Source: Paraburkholderia acidisoli (GTDB lineage Bacteria; Pseudomonadota; Gammaproteobacteria; Burkholderiales; Burkholderiaceae). Taken from it: a stretch of 64,000 nt of DNA. The notes beneath the pieces were generated by a model. It saw nothing but the letters and a program-made list of their open reading frames with translations, made no database searches and was not told where the DNA came from. Each line of letters opens with the position of its first letter. Positions within the stretch are counted from its first letter, which is position 1. Both the position numbers and the translations under genes were made by a program. Location: positions 496,001 to 560,000 of the forward strand of contig NZ_CP046916.1 in assembly GCF_009789675.1 (NCBI RefSeq). Reading direction: 5' to 3'. Of this stretch, positions 52,674 to 61,338 are shown in pieces.

Positions 52674-54477
52674 TGTCGGCCAGCAGGTCTTTGGGGGCGG
52701 AGGATTTGCGCAACAGCATGAACGGTTCGGGGAAGTCCTGAAGAAAACGTTCGGACAGCAACTCGCCAGTGATGAACGCCACGGGAATCACGCCCGCCCA
52801 TGCGAAGTGACGCCGGATCAGGTCAGCGACGTCCTTGCCCGTGGCGCCGTCACGTAAGCGGATATCGGTGACGATGAGATCGGGAATGCGGCTGTCGTCG
52901 GCGAGGATGGCTGCGAATCCCTCCATCGACCCGGCGGCATGCACGAGCGCACCCGCGCTGGAGAGAAGGCGAAGCAGGCCTTCGAGGACGATCGGCTCGT
53001 CGTCGCACAAGAGAATGAACGCCCCGCTGAGATCGGGCGTGCCGAGATCGGCTCCGGGATCGCTCGCGCCAGCGGCAGACGCGTTCACTGAAACCGGTGC
53101 ATAGAGAGAAAACCGCGATCCGCGCCCCTCCACGGAGGCGAAACGGATTGCGTGCCCTGGCAGAATGGAGGCGACACGATGCACGATCGACAGCCCCAGG
53201 CCCAGACCTTTGGAACGGTCCCGACCGGGATTGTTGATCTGGTAGTACTCGGAAAAAATCGCCTCCCTGTGAGTGGGTGCAATGCCGATCCCGGTATCCC
53301 ACACATCGACGCGCACGCGCTCGCCCAGTCGCACCCCGCCCAGTACGACGCCGCCTGCCAACGTGTTCTTGATGGCGTTCGACACGAGGTTGGCGACAGC
53401 GCGCTTGAACAGCGAGCGATCGGTCTCGATGGCCTGGATTGGCCGTTGCCTCGCGGCAATCCGGAAGTCGATCCCTTGCAGGCGGCTGGTTTCCCGGTAT
53501 TGCTCGAAGATTTCGTTCAACACGTCGTGCAGATTCACGGGCGCCAGGCGCGGAACATAGGAGCCCAATTCACTGTAGTCCTGAATGTCTTTGAACATGT
53601 CGAGCAGGTCGCATGCGGTTTCCTCGATCACGTCGAGTTCGCGATCGACTGCGTTGCCGGTCAGGATTCTCGTGCGCGCGCTTCGAATGAAGAGATTGAT
53701 GGCGGCGAGCGGCTGCTGGATGTCGTGATACGCGGACGAAAAGAATCGTTCTTTCTCCTTGACGAGTTCCTGCATGCGCAGATTCTGTTCGTTGATCTGC
53801 CGTGACGCCGCTTCGACGCGGGCCTTGGCCGCGCGCAACGTGCGCCCGTAGCGGAATTCGCGCCGTGCCGCGCGTTCAAGGGGAATGCTGAGCAACACAC
53901 CGACGAGCGCCATCATGGGCAACATCGTCGCGTGCGCCGTTACCGATTCCACCCGCAATTCGACGCTTCCTCCCACCGGCTTGAAATAAAGCATGACCAG
54001 ATAACTAACGACGCATATTCCGATCAGCCACGCCGCCGTGATCACCCGAAGCCGAAAGGCCATGAAGATCACGAAAAGGGAAAACATCAGTACTGGGTAG
54101 ATTTCGCGCCAGCCGATGTCGCCGGGATAGAACTGCAGCATTCTCAGCGCCGCAAACCAGCAACTGAGTGTCCAGAGGGTGAGCAACCTGACCGCCCAGC
54201 GCTCGTCGAGTGCGCGCGGGGTCCAGATCAATACGGGAATCGTCATGCCGATTGCCGCGGCGACTCTGAGGAAAATCAGTTCGTTGTGGTGCAGATGGTC
54301 CGGGTCGAGTAGGTTCAACCGGTAATAATCCCGGAAGCAAAACAAGAACCACAGCGCGGTGAAGATCGCAATGGCGAGCCGGCGCTGCCCCGAGAACCGT
54401 CGCGCATAGTCTCGCCGGAACGCGCGCTCCTGAGCCGCAGATTTGAACTTGCGCACCGTGAGGCCTGACGATCTCAT
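52618..54477 (-). CDS. Hybrid sensor histidine kinase/response regulator
   Basis: A 619-residue membrane kinase. The N-terminal 200 residues hold about six hydrophobic spans without a large periplasmic loop, so it may sense a membrane or intracellular signal. Then come a coiled linker, the H-box YHDIQQPLAAINLF with His251, N-box VSNAIKNT, G-boxes DTGIGI and KGLGLGLSIV, and a C-terminal receiver domain (FILLCDDEPIVLEGL, phospho-acceptor in IVTDIRLRDG). The start is ATG 54477 or TTG 54489. It is convergent with the LuxR-type regulator and overlaps its last 56 bases. Confidence 0.9.
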   Translation of the reverse strand: MRSSGLTVRKFKSAAQERAFRRDYARRFSGQRRLAIAIFTALWFLFCFRDYYRLNLLDPDHLHHNELIFLRVAAAIGMTIPVLIWTPRALDERWAVRLLTLWTLSCWFAALRMLQFYPGDIGWREIYPVLMFSLFVIFMAFRLRVITAAWLIGICVVSYLVMLYFKPVGGSVELRVESVTAHATMLPMMALVGVLLSIPLERAARREFRYGRTLRAAKARVEAASRQINEQNLRMQELVKEKERFFSSAYHDIQQPLAAINLFIRSARTRILTGNAVDRELDVIEETACDLLDMFKDIQDYSELGSYVPRLAPVNLHDVLNEIFEQYRETSRLQGIDFRIAARQRPIQAIETDRSLFKRAVANLVSNAIKNTLAGGVVLGGVRLGERVRVDVWDTGIGIAPTHREAIFSEYYQINNPGRDRSKGLGLGLSIVHRVASILPGHAIRFASVEGRGSRFSLYAPVSVNASAAGASDPGADLGTPDLSGAFILLCDDEPIVLEGLLRLLSSAGALVHAAGSMEGFAAILADDSRIPDLIVTDIRLRDGATGKDVADLIRRHFAWAGVIPVAFITGELLSERFLQDFPEPFMLLRKSSAPKDLLADISCYVAAQRKATPDLAQD

Positions 54478-54850
54478 GAGGACGCTCAATCAGGAAAATG
54501 CCAGCCTGGGAAGGCGGCGTGTGATCCAGACAGAATAGCAGTCCGTCGTGCCGGCTCCTACGCACAAATGTAGCGTTGCGCAGGTCCCGGCCGGGTCCGC
54601 GCACCTACATCTTTCCACATGCTGGTTTGTTTTCCTGACTACCTGTGTGGGTAGCGACGCCGTCTCGCTCGACCGACAATCGACATGACCGTGCCAGGAA
54701 ACGACAGTCGCGCCAATGCGTAACGATCACCGTGTCGCTACGCCTCCTTCCCCTGGTCTCTCATCCGTTTTTCGTCAGGGCGATCGTCCGGGTCTTTTTC
54801 GGTCCTTTTCCAGCCGGACATCGCGGCAACGCAGGTCAAAGGAGAGTCTC
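54478..54850. other. Gene-free divergent region between hybrid kinase and small secreted protein
   Basis: About 373 bases holding the divergent promoters, a palindrome at 54639-54654 and a GGTCCCGGCCGGGTCC near-palindrome at about 54584-54599. I see no gene in it. Confidence 0.4.
54639..54654. promoter_or_regulatory. Palindrome CTACC-N6-GGTAG, possible response-regulator site
   Basis: Perfect 5-base arms with a 6-base spacer about 200 bases upstream of the small secreted protein gene and 160 bases upstream of the kinase start. A 16-bp dyad like this fits a NarL/LuxR-type dimer, and the response regulator gene is next to the kinase. Assignment is inference. Confidence 0.35.
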
Positions 54851-55114
54851 ATGAGAACAGTTTTGCTCGTCGCGGGTGGCGTACTTTGCGCGTGCGCCTG
54901 GCATGCCAATGCGCAGGACACGAGCACGAATCCGGCGGCTGGAATGCAGGGCAGCGCGGACACGTCGGAAGGTCCGGATCTTGCCGGAAAATCGATGTCC
55001 GGAGCGCCTGCCGGGCTTTCTGGAAAGTCTCGCGACGAGGTCTATCAAGACCTGCTGCGATCACAGAAAAATGGTGAGGCAGCGCGAATCCAGGAGTTGT
55101 TCAAAGGCAGCTGA
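54851..55114 (+). CDS. Small secreted protein, unknown function
   Basis: An 87-residue protein with a signal peptide at residues 1-21 (TVLLVAGGVLCACAWHANA). The mature part is rich in Gly/Ser/Asp and ends in an amphipathic helix DEVYQDLLRSQKNGEAARIQ. It resembles the small DUF4148-like periplasmic proteins common in Burkholderia but lacks their LTRAEVRQQL motif. AAAGGAGAG directly before ATG gives a strong start. It stands alone, next to the two-component region, and may be a target of that system. Confidence 0.8.
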   Translation: MRTVLLVAGGVLCACAWHANAQDTSTNPAAGMQGSADTSEGPDLAGKSMSGAPAGLSGKSRDEVYQDLLRSQKNGEAARIQELFKGS

Positions 55115-55451
55115 ACGCCCGCAACGGGGTGCCAGGAAATGCGGACAGCGGGTGGCGAATGGCGGTGTACAACGTATCAAGTTGCCACTTTAATGAAATG
55201 CAATACAGTTGATGCGTGATCCTTAATCAGCGATTCGTCAACTTCATTGCCGTGACTCCGCAGTCGCGCTGCGACGGTGCAAGTCCAGCATCGTCTCGGG
55301 CACCCCAGGCGACCTGGATCGTGTCTATGATCGGCTAAAGGACGAGGCCGACGTGGCGCTCGTCTCCCGCAGACGAGATTCGTTCGCGCACGAGGCCCGG
55401 TCAGAACCCGGTTGGGGAAAAAAGGCAGAACGCGTAGGCCAGCGCACCGCA
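55115..55451. other. Convergent intergenic stretch with a protein-like open segment
   Basis: About 337 bases between the small secreted protein and the LysE gene. On the plus strand from about 55226 a frame without a start reads SGTPGDLDRVYDRLKDEADV and ALVSRRRDSFAHEARSE, with codon use like a real gene, then runs antisense into the LysE gene. It may be a decayed gene fragment. Otherwise nothing is recognised. Confidence 0.3.
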
Positions 55452-56087
55452 TCACTGCCTCAGCAACGCCATCATCGCGCCAAATCCCACGAATACTCCG
55501 CCCGTCGCGCGATTGAACGCCTTCGCCACGCGGCGGCTCTTGAGCGTGACGCCGATGCGCGTGCCGAAACCCGCATAGACCAGATACCAGCTCACCTCGC
55601 ACACGGCGAAGGTCGCCACGAGCACGCCGAATTGCGGCAGCACGGGGCGGCTCGCGTCGATGAACTGCGGCAACAGCGCGGCCGCGAACAGAATCGCCTT
55701 CGGGTTGCTGCCGCCCACGAAGAAGCCGTTGCGATACAGCGAGAACACCGAACGCGCCGGCGCGCGCACGGCGGCTTCGGTCGCGACTTCCGCCGCGTCC
55801 GGCACGCGCGCGCTCCACGCCTTCACGCCCAGATACACGAGATAGGCGGCGCCAATCAGGCGCAGTGCGTTGAACATGGCGGGCCACGCTTGCAGGAACA
55901 CGCCGAGGCCGGCGGCGGACACCGCGAGCATCAGCACGAGCGCGGAAAGGCAGCCCGCCATGGTCGCGCCCGTGCGGCGCAAACCATATTGCGCGCCGTG
56001 CGACATGATGAGCAGCATGTTGGGACCGGGAATGGCACAGACGACGAAAACGGTGACGAGGAACAGCCACCAGGTATGCAGATTCAT
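55452..56087 (-). CDS. LysE/RhtB family amino-acid exporter
   Basis: A 211-residue inner-membrane protein with five to six spans. The N-terminus MNLHTWWLFLVTVFVVCAIP carries the family's P-G-P motif (IPGPNMLLIMSHG), then YLVYLGVKAW and NPKAILFAAALLPQFID, the usual RhtB blocks. It exports amino acids such as threonine, homoserine lactone or lysine. ATG 56087 starts directly at the first span; longer starts would add a non-conserved tail. It stands alone, divergent from the DUF4148 gene. Confidence 0.92.
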   Translation of the reverse strand: MNLHTWWLFLVTVFVVCAIPGPNMLLIMSHGAQYGLRRTGATMAGCLSALVLMLAVSAAGLGVFLQAWPAMFNALRLIGAAYLVYLGVKAWSARVPDAAEVATEAAVRAPARSVFSLYRNGFFVGGSNPKAILFAAALLPQFIDASRPVLPQFGVLVATFAVCEVSWYLVYAGFGTRIGVTLKSRRVAKAFNRATGGVFVGFGAMMALLRQ

Positions 56088-56381
56088 TGCAGTGGAGCGG
56101 TAAAGAGGGCCAAAGGACACATCGTGCGAACGTGAATTATGCCAGCCGCCGCCGCGATCCTGCACGCATTCCTCATTCGCGCTGTTTTAAACCGGTTTCG
56201 CGTGACGAGGCAACACAGCGCCCTCTTTGATTTCAACGCCTTATCGAACTCCTTGCATTTCCGGCAACGAACTCTTATTCGCGAGTGGATTTTAGTTGTG
56301 CTGCTAACTGCCTACACTTCAGTCGTCGCGCGGTGTTCCATGAGAATGCGCGCGTTTGAAAACGATCTGGAGTTAGCGAAC

Positions 56382-56681
56382 ATGAACACGCTCATCAAAC
56401 TGGCGGCGGTCACCGTGGCGGCGCTCGCCGTGCCTGCCGTTTCGTACGCGCAAACCACCAACGACCGGCCGTTGACCCGCGCCGAGGTGCGTCAGCAGCT
56501 CATCGATATCGAACAGGCGGGCTACAACCCGGCCACCGCCAACGACATCGACTATCCGTCCGATGTTCAAGCCGCGCAGCGCCGTCTCGCGCAAACGAAA
56601 ATGGCAAATCAGAACGGCGCGGGCGCCACCACGAGCGGTTATGGCGCGCCGGCAAACAACGCCACGCAATCGGGCGAATAA
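56382..56681 (+). CDS. DUF4148 domain-containing secreted protein
   Basis: A 99-residue protein. Residues 1-23 are a signal peptide (LAAVTVAALAVPAVSYA). The mature part has LTRAEVRQQLIDIEQAGYNP and IDYPSDVQAAQRRL, which define DUF4148, a family of small periplasmic proteins very common in Burkholderia with unknown role. GGAG 9 bases upstream of ATG 56382 supports the start. The last codons (SGE stop) merge into the decamer array that follows. Confidence 0.92.
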   Translation: MNTLIKLAAVTVAALAVPAVSYAQTTNDRPLTRAEVRQQLIDIEQAGYNPATANDIDYPSDVQAAQRRLAQTKMANQNGAGATTSGYGAPANNATQSGE

Positions 56682-56760
56682 AATCGAATCAACGCGAATC
56701 GAAGCGAATCAAAGCGAATAGGGACGAATAAGGACGAATAAGGACGAATAAGCGCGAATA
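56671..56760. repeat. Nine tandem 10-bp units with CGAAT(A/C) core
   Basis: From 56671 to 56760 nine successive decamers each end in CGAATA or CGAATC, with variable first four bases (for example AAAGCGAATA, GGGACGAATA, AGGACGAATA). The period is exactly 10 bp. The first unit is the end of the DUF4148 coding region; the last ends 23 bases before the porin stop. Seven of the units lack coding constraint. Confidence 0.85.
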
Positions 56761-56783
56761 GCTTTTTCGCAACGCGTCGCCGC

Positions 56784-57923
56784 TTAAAACCGGTGCCGCA
56801 TCCCCACGGCGACCACGGTCTGCTGATTCGCCGAGGCCGCCGTTTGTCCGCTGATATCGGCGGTGAATCCCGAGTTGTCGGCATTCAGATGTTGATAGCT
56901 TGCCTGGACATACGCATCGGTGCGTTTGGACAGCAGGTAGTCGGCTTGCACGGACACCTCGTGCCATTTCGGCCGATGCGCGCCGTCCGCGTTTGACATC
57001 GACGCGCTCGTGTACGTGTATTCGGCGGAAAGATCGAGCGTGGGCGTGACGAGATAACTGGCGTTCACTTCCACGTTGCTGAAGTTCATGCCCGCGCCGT
57101 TCATGGCGATACCCAGGCTGTTCGCGCCGTTGATCGTCGCGAGGCCGTCCAGTTGCGTGCGGGTCCAGACCACGCCGAATTTCGCTGCGCCGACGCGATA
57201 CGCCGCGCCCGCGCCCAGCACACGCTGGCGTGCCGCGACGAAGGTGCGTTCCGTGAGCGTGAGCGCGCCGCCGGTGTTCGCGCTGCCGCCGTTGTTCGCC
57301 TGCAGATACGCGGCGGCGAGACTCAGCGGTCCCATGTCGTAAGCGGCGCCTGCGCTGTAGACACGGTTGTCGTCGAAACCGCCCGCTTCGTTCGAAAAGC
57401 CGTACAGGGCGCCGAAGCGCAAACCCGCAATGGGCGCGCTCGCGTACTTGACCGCGTTATTCACGCGAAACGAGTTGTTGAGGTTGTCGTTGTCGAACGG
57501 ATGCGCGGAGAGATTGTTGCCGCCCGGATGATGACCCGTGAAGCTTAGCGGTGCCAGGTAATCGACCACGGAGTCGTATTGCCGGCCGAGCGTGAGAGCG
57601 CCGTAGCGCGCGTTCGCGAGACCCGCGTACGCCTGAAAGCCGAACAGGCGGCCGCCCTGGCGCAAGCTGCCGTTCATCACGCTGAAGCCGTTTTCGAGCT
57701 GGAAGATCGCTTGCGTGCCGCCGCCCAGATCCTCGCGGCCACTCACGCCCCAGTGGCTGCCGGTCACGTCGCCGCTGCCCGCTTGCCAGGCGCTATGGCC
57801 GCCCGCGTTGCTCGTGTAGTAGAGCCCCGCGTCGACAATGCCGTACAGCGTGACGCTCGATTGCGCGTGCGCCGCGCAGCTGAAAAGCGCGGCGCATCCC
57901 GCCGCAAGCCATGCCAACTTCAT
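56784..57923 (-). CDS. Outer-membrane porin (Burkholderia OmpC-type)
   Basis: A 379-residue porin. The signal peptide covers 1-20 (AAGCAALFSCAAHA), the first strand is QSSVTLYGIVDAGLYYTS, with SGREDLGGGTQAIFQLENG and FGFQAYAGLANARYG further on; the C-terminus VVAVGMRHRF ends in Phe. It is on the same strand as, and only 42 bases downstream of, the iron/siderophore ABC ATPase gene, so it may be part of that Fur-controlled transcript or have its own short promoter. Confidence 0.93.
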   Translation of the reverse strand: MKLAWLAAGCAALFSCAAHAQSSVTLYGIVDAGLYYTSNAGGHSAWQAGSGDVTGSHWGVSGREDLGGGTQAIFQLENGFSVMNGSLRQGGRLFGFQAYAGLANARYGALTLGRQYDSVVDYLAPLSFTGHHPGGNNLSAHPFDNDNLNNSFRVNNAVKYASAPIAGLRFGALYGFSNEAGGFDDNRVYSAGAAYDMGPLSLAAAYLQANNGGSANTGGALTLTERTFVAARQRVLGAGAAYRVGAAKFGVVWTRTQLDGLATINGANSLGIAMNGAGMNFSNVEVNASYLVTPTLDLSAEYTYTSASMSNADGAHRPKWHEVSVQADYLLSKRTDAYVQASYQHLNADNSGFTADISGQTAASANQQTVVAVGMRHRF

Positions 57924-57965
57924 CGTATTTCCCTGGTTTCGCTATTTGAATTCGAATGGCGCCGA

Positions 57966-58778
57966 TCAGGCCGCGAGTCCGTCGATCAGGACCTGATGCT
58001 GCCCGCGCGAACACGCCTCGATGCGCGCGCGCACGCCGAACACGCTTTCGAGCGTGGCGGGCGTGATGACGCTGGCGGGCGTGCCGAACGCGACGACGCG
58101 GCCGCCCGACAGTAGCATCGCGCGGTCGCAGGCGCGCAGCGCGACGTTGAGGTCGTGCAGCACGACCACGGTGACGATGCCGCGCTCGCGCGTGATGTCG
58201 GCGAGCGAGCGCATCACGTGAAACTGATGATTGAGGTCGAGCGCCGAAAGCGGTTCGTCGAGCAGCAGCACCTGCGGATCGCGCACGAGCGCCTGCGCGA
58301 TGCCCACGAGCTGACGCTGGCCGCCCGAGAGTTCGTCGAGCGAGCGGCTGGCCAGTTCGCCGATGCCAAGACGCCGCAGCGCGTCGTGCGCGATGGCGAC
58401 GTCGTCGGTGCGTTTGTGTACGCCGTGCAAACCGATGGTCGAACGCGTGGCATGCAGCGCCACGCGCACCGATTCGAGCGCCTGCATGCGCACGCCCGCG
58501 GGCAGCGTTTGCGGCAGATAGACCACGCTGTGCGAACGCGCGCCCGCCGCCGTGAGCGCGAGCGGTTCGCCGTCGAGCGACAGCGCGCCTTGCTGCGCGC
58601 GCGTCAAGCCCGCGAGCGCGCGCAGCAAGGTGGACTTGCCGCTGCCGTTCGGCCCCAGCAGCGCCGTGATCGCACCGCGCGGCAGGGGGCCGGCGCTCAG
58701 CGCGGCGAGCACCTCGCGGCGTCCGTAACGCACGCTCAAGTCCTGAATCTCGAGGCCGCTTTTCGTCGCCATCGTCAT
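57966..58778 (-). CDS. Iron/siderophore/vitamin B12 ABC transporter ATP-binding protein (FecE/BtuD-like)
   Basis: A 270-residue single ABC ATPase with Walker A LLGPNGSGKSTLLRAL near residue 42, signature ELSGGQRQLVGIAQAL, Walker B VLLLDEPLSALD and switch His in VVVLHDLNVAL. It energises the FecCD-type permease whose stop codon shares a base with its start (TGATG at 58778-58780). GGGAG lies 7 bases before the ATG. It drives import of a ferric siderophore, haem or cobalamin. Confidence 0.92.
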   Translation of the reverse strand: MTMATKSGLEIQDLSVRYGRREVLAALSAGPLPRGAITALLGPNGSGKSTLLRALAGLTRAQQGALSLDGEPLALTAAGARSHSVVYLPQTLPAGVRMQALESVRVALHATRSTIGLHGVHKRTDDVAIAHDALRRLGIGELASRSLDELSGGQRQLVGIAQALVRDPQVLLLDEPLSALDLNHQFHVMRSLADITRERGIVTVVVLHDLNVALRACDRAMLLSGGRVVAFGTPASVITPATLESVFGVRARIEACSRGQHQVLIDGLAA

Positions 58779-59863
58779 CACAGGTCTCCCTGCGCGCGCA
58801 CGACAATGCCGAGAAAGAGCGGAATGCCGACCAGCGCGGTGACGATCCCCACCGGAATCAGCACGCCCGGCACGATGACCTTCGAGGCGATGGACGCGAG
58901 CGAGAGCATCAACGCGCCCGCGAGCGCGCTGCCCGGCAGATAGAAGCGGTGGTCCTCGCCGAACACGGTACGCGCGATATGCGGCGCGATCAGCCCGATG
59001 AAGCCGATGGTGCCAACGAACGACACCGCGAGCCCCGAGAGCACCGAGACGCGCATGAGGGTGCCGAGCCGTACGCGCCGCACATCCACGCCGAAACTCG
59101 CCGCGCGGTCCTCGCCCAGGCGCAGTGCCGTGAGCGTCCACGCGTTGCGCATGGCGAGCGGCAGCGCCACGGCGAACGCGGTCGCGAGCACGCCGATCTT
59201 CGGCCAGTCGGCGCGCGCGAGCGAACCGAGCGTCCAGAACACGAGGCCTTGCAGCGCGTCGGCGTCGGCAACGAATTGCATCAGCGAGGTCAGCGCATGG
59301 AACGCGAACACGAGCGCGATGCCCATCAGCACGACGCCCGTGGTGCTCATGCCGCGCCAGCGCGCGACCACGTCCAGCAGCAGCGCGCAGCCGAGCGCGA
59401 ACAGAAAGGCGTTGGCCGACACGAGCCACGTTTGCGAAACGCCGGGCAGCGTGACGTCGAGCACGATGGCGAGCGACGCGCCGAACGCCGCCGCCGCCGA
59501 AACGCCCAGCGTGTACGGGCTCGCGAGCGGGTTGGCGAGGATCGTCTGCATTTCCGCGCCCGCGAGGCCCAGCGAGGCGCCTACGAGCAGCGCCATCACC
59601 GCGTAGGGCAGGCGGATCTGCCACACGATCACGTTCGTCGCGGTATCGACGGAACCGTGCTCGAACACCGTGCGCAGCAGCGTGGCGATCGGCAAACCCG
59701 AAGGCCCGGAGCGCAGGTCGAAGGCGAGCGAAACCAGCGTCAGCAACGCCGTGAGCGCGAGCAACGCGACGCGCCGTTGCGTGAGCCGCCGGTAGCGCGC
59801 GATGTCGGCGGCGGCTTCGGGCGGGCGCGCGAGCGGGGCGCGCGCGTGCGTGACTTCGGCCAT
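58778..59863 (-). CDS. FecCD-family iron/siderophore ABC transporter permease
   Basis: A 361-residue permease with about ten spans. It contains WQIRLPYAVMALLVGASLGLA, then GAEMQTILANPLASPYTLGV, and the C-terminal FIGLIAPHIARTVFGEDHR, the typical FecCD coupling region. The start ATG 59863 lies 2 bases after the binding-protein stop; the longer open frame upstream is read-through of that gene. It works as a homodimer with the ATPase. Confidence 0.92.
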   Translation of the reverse strand: MAEVTHARAPLARPPEAAADIARYRRLTQRRVALLALTALLTLVSLAFDLRSGPSGLPIATLLRTVFEHGSVDTATNVIVWQIRLPYAVMALLVGASLGLAGAEMQTILANPLASPYTLGVSAAAAFGASLAIVLDVTLPGVSQTWLVSANAFLFALGCALLLDVVARWRGMSTTGVVLMGIALVFAFHALTSLMQFVADADALQGLVFWTLGSLARADWPKIGVLATAFAVALPLAMRNAWTLTALRLGEDRAASFGVDVRRVRLGTLMRVSVLSGLAVSFVGTIGFIGLIAPHIARTVFGEDHRFYLPGSALAGALMLSLASIASKVIVPGVLIPVGIVTALVGIPLFLGIVVRAQGDL

Positions 59864-59865
59864 TG

Positions 59866-61053
59866 TCAGCGCACCGGCTGGCCGAGCGGCGCGTCCACCC
59901 AGTACGCGCCGTCCGGCGGCACCGCGAGGAACTGGCGATACAGCTGCGCTTGCGTCGCACGCACGTCGAGGTCCTTGAACTGCTGCGGATAGAACCACTT
60001 CGCGAACGCCTCCACGGCGACGATGTTGTACGGCGAGTCGTAGTAGTTGTGCGAGACGCCGTGCACGCGGCCGTCGTGAATGGCCTTGATCGCGTCGAAG
60101 CCGGGGCGCGCGACGAGTTCGGCGAGGCTCGCCTCGGCGTCGTGTGCGCTCGTTTGCGCGCCTACGCGCAGCGAAGGGAAGCCGGGCTTCGTGTGGCTGC
60201 CGGTGGCGATATACACGTCGGGCTGCGAGGCGATGATCTGTTCCATGCTCACGTCGCCGAGCGCGCCCGGCACGAGCTTCGCGGCGATGTTCACGCCGCC
60301 CGCCGCGTCGACCAGATCGCCGAAGCTGCCGTTTCCGGCCGTGTGGCAACAGCCGCCGGCCCACACGCCCGCGAGCAGATCGACGAACACTTTCGGACGC
60401 TGCGCGGCCGGAATCGCGGCCACGGTGCGCTGCACGCGCGCGAGATGCTGCTGATAGAACGCGATATACGCATTCGCTTGCGGCTCGCGATGCAGCACCT
60501 GGCCGAGCAGGCGAATGCTCGGCACCGTGTCGGTGAGCGGATGCACGCGGAAGTCGACGAACACGACCGTGGTGCCGGTGGCTTCGAGCTGCTTGACGAG
60601 CGCGTTGTTGCGGCCCGGACCTTCGCCCGTGATGCTGAAGATCGCCACGTCGGGTTTGAGGCTCAGCGCCTTCTCCGCGCTGATGCTGTCTTCGGAGGCG
60701 TTGCCGATCAGCGGAATGCGCTTGATGTCGGGAAAGCGCTGCGCGTAGGCGTCGTAGGTTTGCGGGTCCATCAGCGGCAAATCGCCTTGCCAGCCGACGA
60801 TATTGGCCAGCGGTTGCGCGCCTTGCAGCAGCGCGACGGCGGTCAGCAGACGGCTTTCGCCGAGCAGGATGCGATGCGGCGCGGCGGGAATCCGCACGGT
60901 GCGGCCGGCCAGATCCGTGACGGTGACGGCGCTTGCCGCGGTGCCGGCGTTGGAAGGGGAAGTCGCCGCGCTCGCGTCGGGGAGCCACTGCAGCGCGCCC
61001 ACCAGCGCCGCCGCCATGATCGCGCCACGCGCGGCAAGCCGGAAAATCGCCAT
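59866..61053 (-). CDS. Periplasmic iron/siderophore-binding protein (FecB/BtuF-like)
   Basis: A 395-residue exported binding protein with a signal peptide at 1-29 (AAALVGALQWLPDASA). The mature part has VTDLAGRTVRIPAAPHRIL, the N-terminal strand of cluster A-II/III siderophore-binding proteins, then KPDVAIFSITGEGPG, and YIATGSHTKPGFPS. It is longer than usual and has a CC pair (AGGCCHTAG) near residue 235. It is the first gene of the operon and lies just after a Fur-box-like sequence, so iron repression is likely. No TonB receptor gene is in the window. Confidence 0.9.
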   Translation of the reverse strand: MAIFRLAARGAIMAAALVGALQWLPDASAATSPSNAGTAASAVTVTDLAGRTVRIPAAPHRILLGESRLLTAVALLQGAQPLANIVGWQGDLPLMDPQTYDAYAQRFPDIKRIPLIGNASEDSISAEKALSLKPDVAIFSITGEGPGRNNALVKQLEATGTTVVFVDFRVHPLTDTVPSIRLLGQVLHREPQANAYIAFYQQHLARVQRTVAAIPAAQRPKVFVDLLAGVWAGGCCHTAGNGSFGDLVDAAGGVNIAAKLVPGALGDVSMEQIIASQPDVYIATGSHTKPGFPSLRVGAQTSAHDAEASLAELVARPGFDAIKAIHDGRVHGVSHNYYDSPYNIVAVEAFAKWFYPQQFKDLDVRATQAQLYRQFLAVPPDGAYWVDAPLGQPVR

Positions 61054-61063
61054 GATATACTCG

Positions 61064-61086
61064 TAAATGAGAACTATTGCTATTAA
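61064..61086 (-). promoter_or_regulatory. Fur-box-like sequence upstream of iron ABC operon
   Basis: The minus strand reads AATAGCAATAGTTCTCATTT, close to the classic Fur consensus with its ATTCTCATTT half typical of Burkholderia iron genes. It lies 11 bases before the binding-protein start, where Fur would block initiation. Match judged by eye. Confidence 0.55.
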
Positions 61087-61338
61087 CGGCGCTCACTTTA
61101 CCGGCGCGATGTAATGGCGATGTGTTGGCGAACGGCCGATTTGTAATGGAATGTGTTGGCGGCGTGACGTTGCGGTTTTTGTGCCACGCCCGTGCGGCGG
61201 CTGTGTCTTTCGCTTGCACGTGTCGAGCCAGCGGCGATTGACGCGCCAGCCCGTTTTGCCCGACGATCCGCTTTTTCCCCCGCGTGCCCGCAGCACGCCC
61301 GTAGCGCGTTTCCCCGCGCGCGCCGCAACCCGAAAACG

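Noticed and set aside
56671..56760. CRISPR-like array
   Set aside because: Units are only 10 bp with no spacers of constant length and no cas genes; it is a simple tandem repeat.
58779..61219. 813-residue frame joining binding protein and FecCD permease
   Set aside because: The N-terminal half is the binding-protein gene in the wrong frame; the permease begins at 59863.
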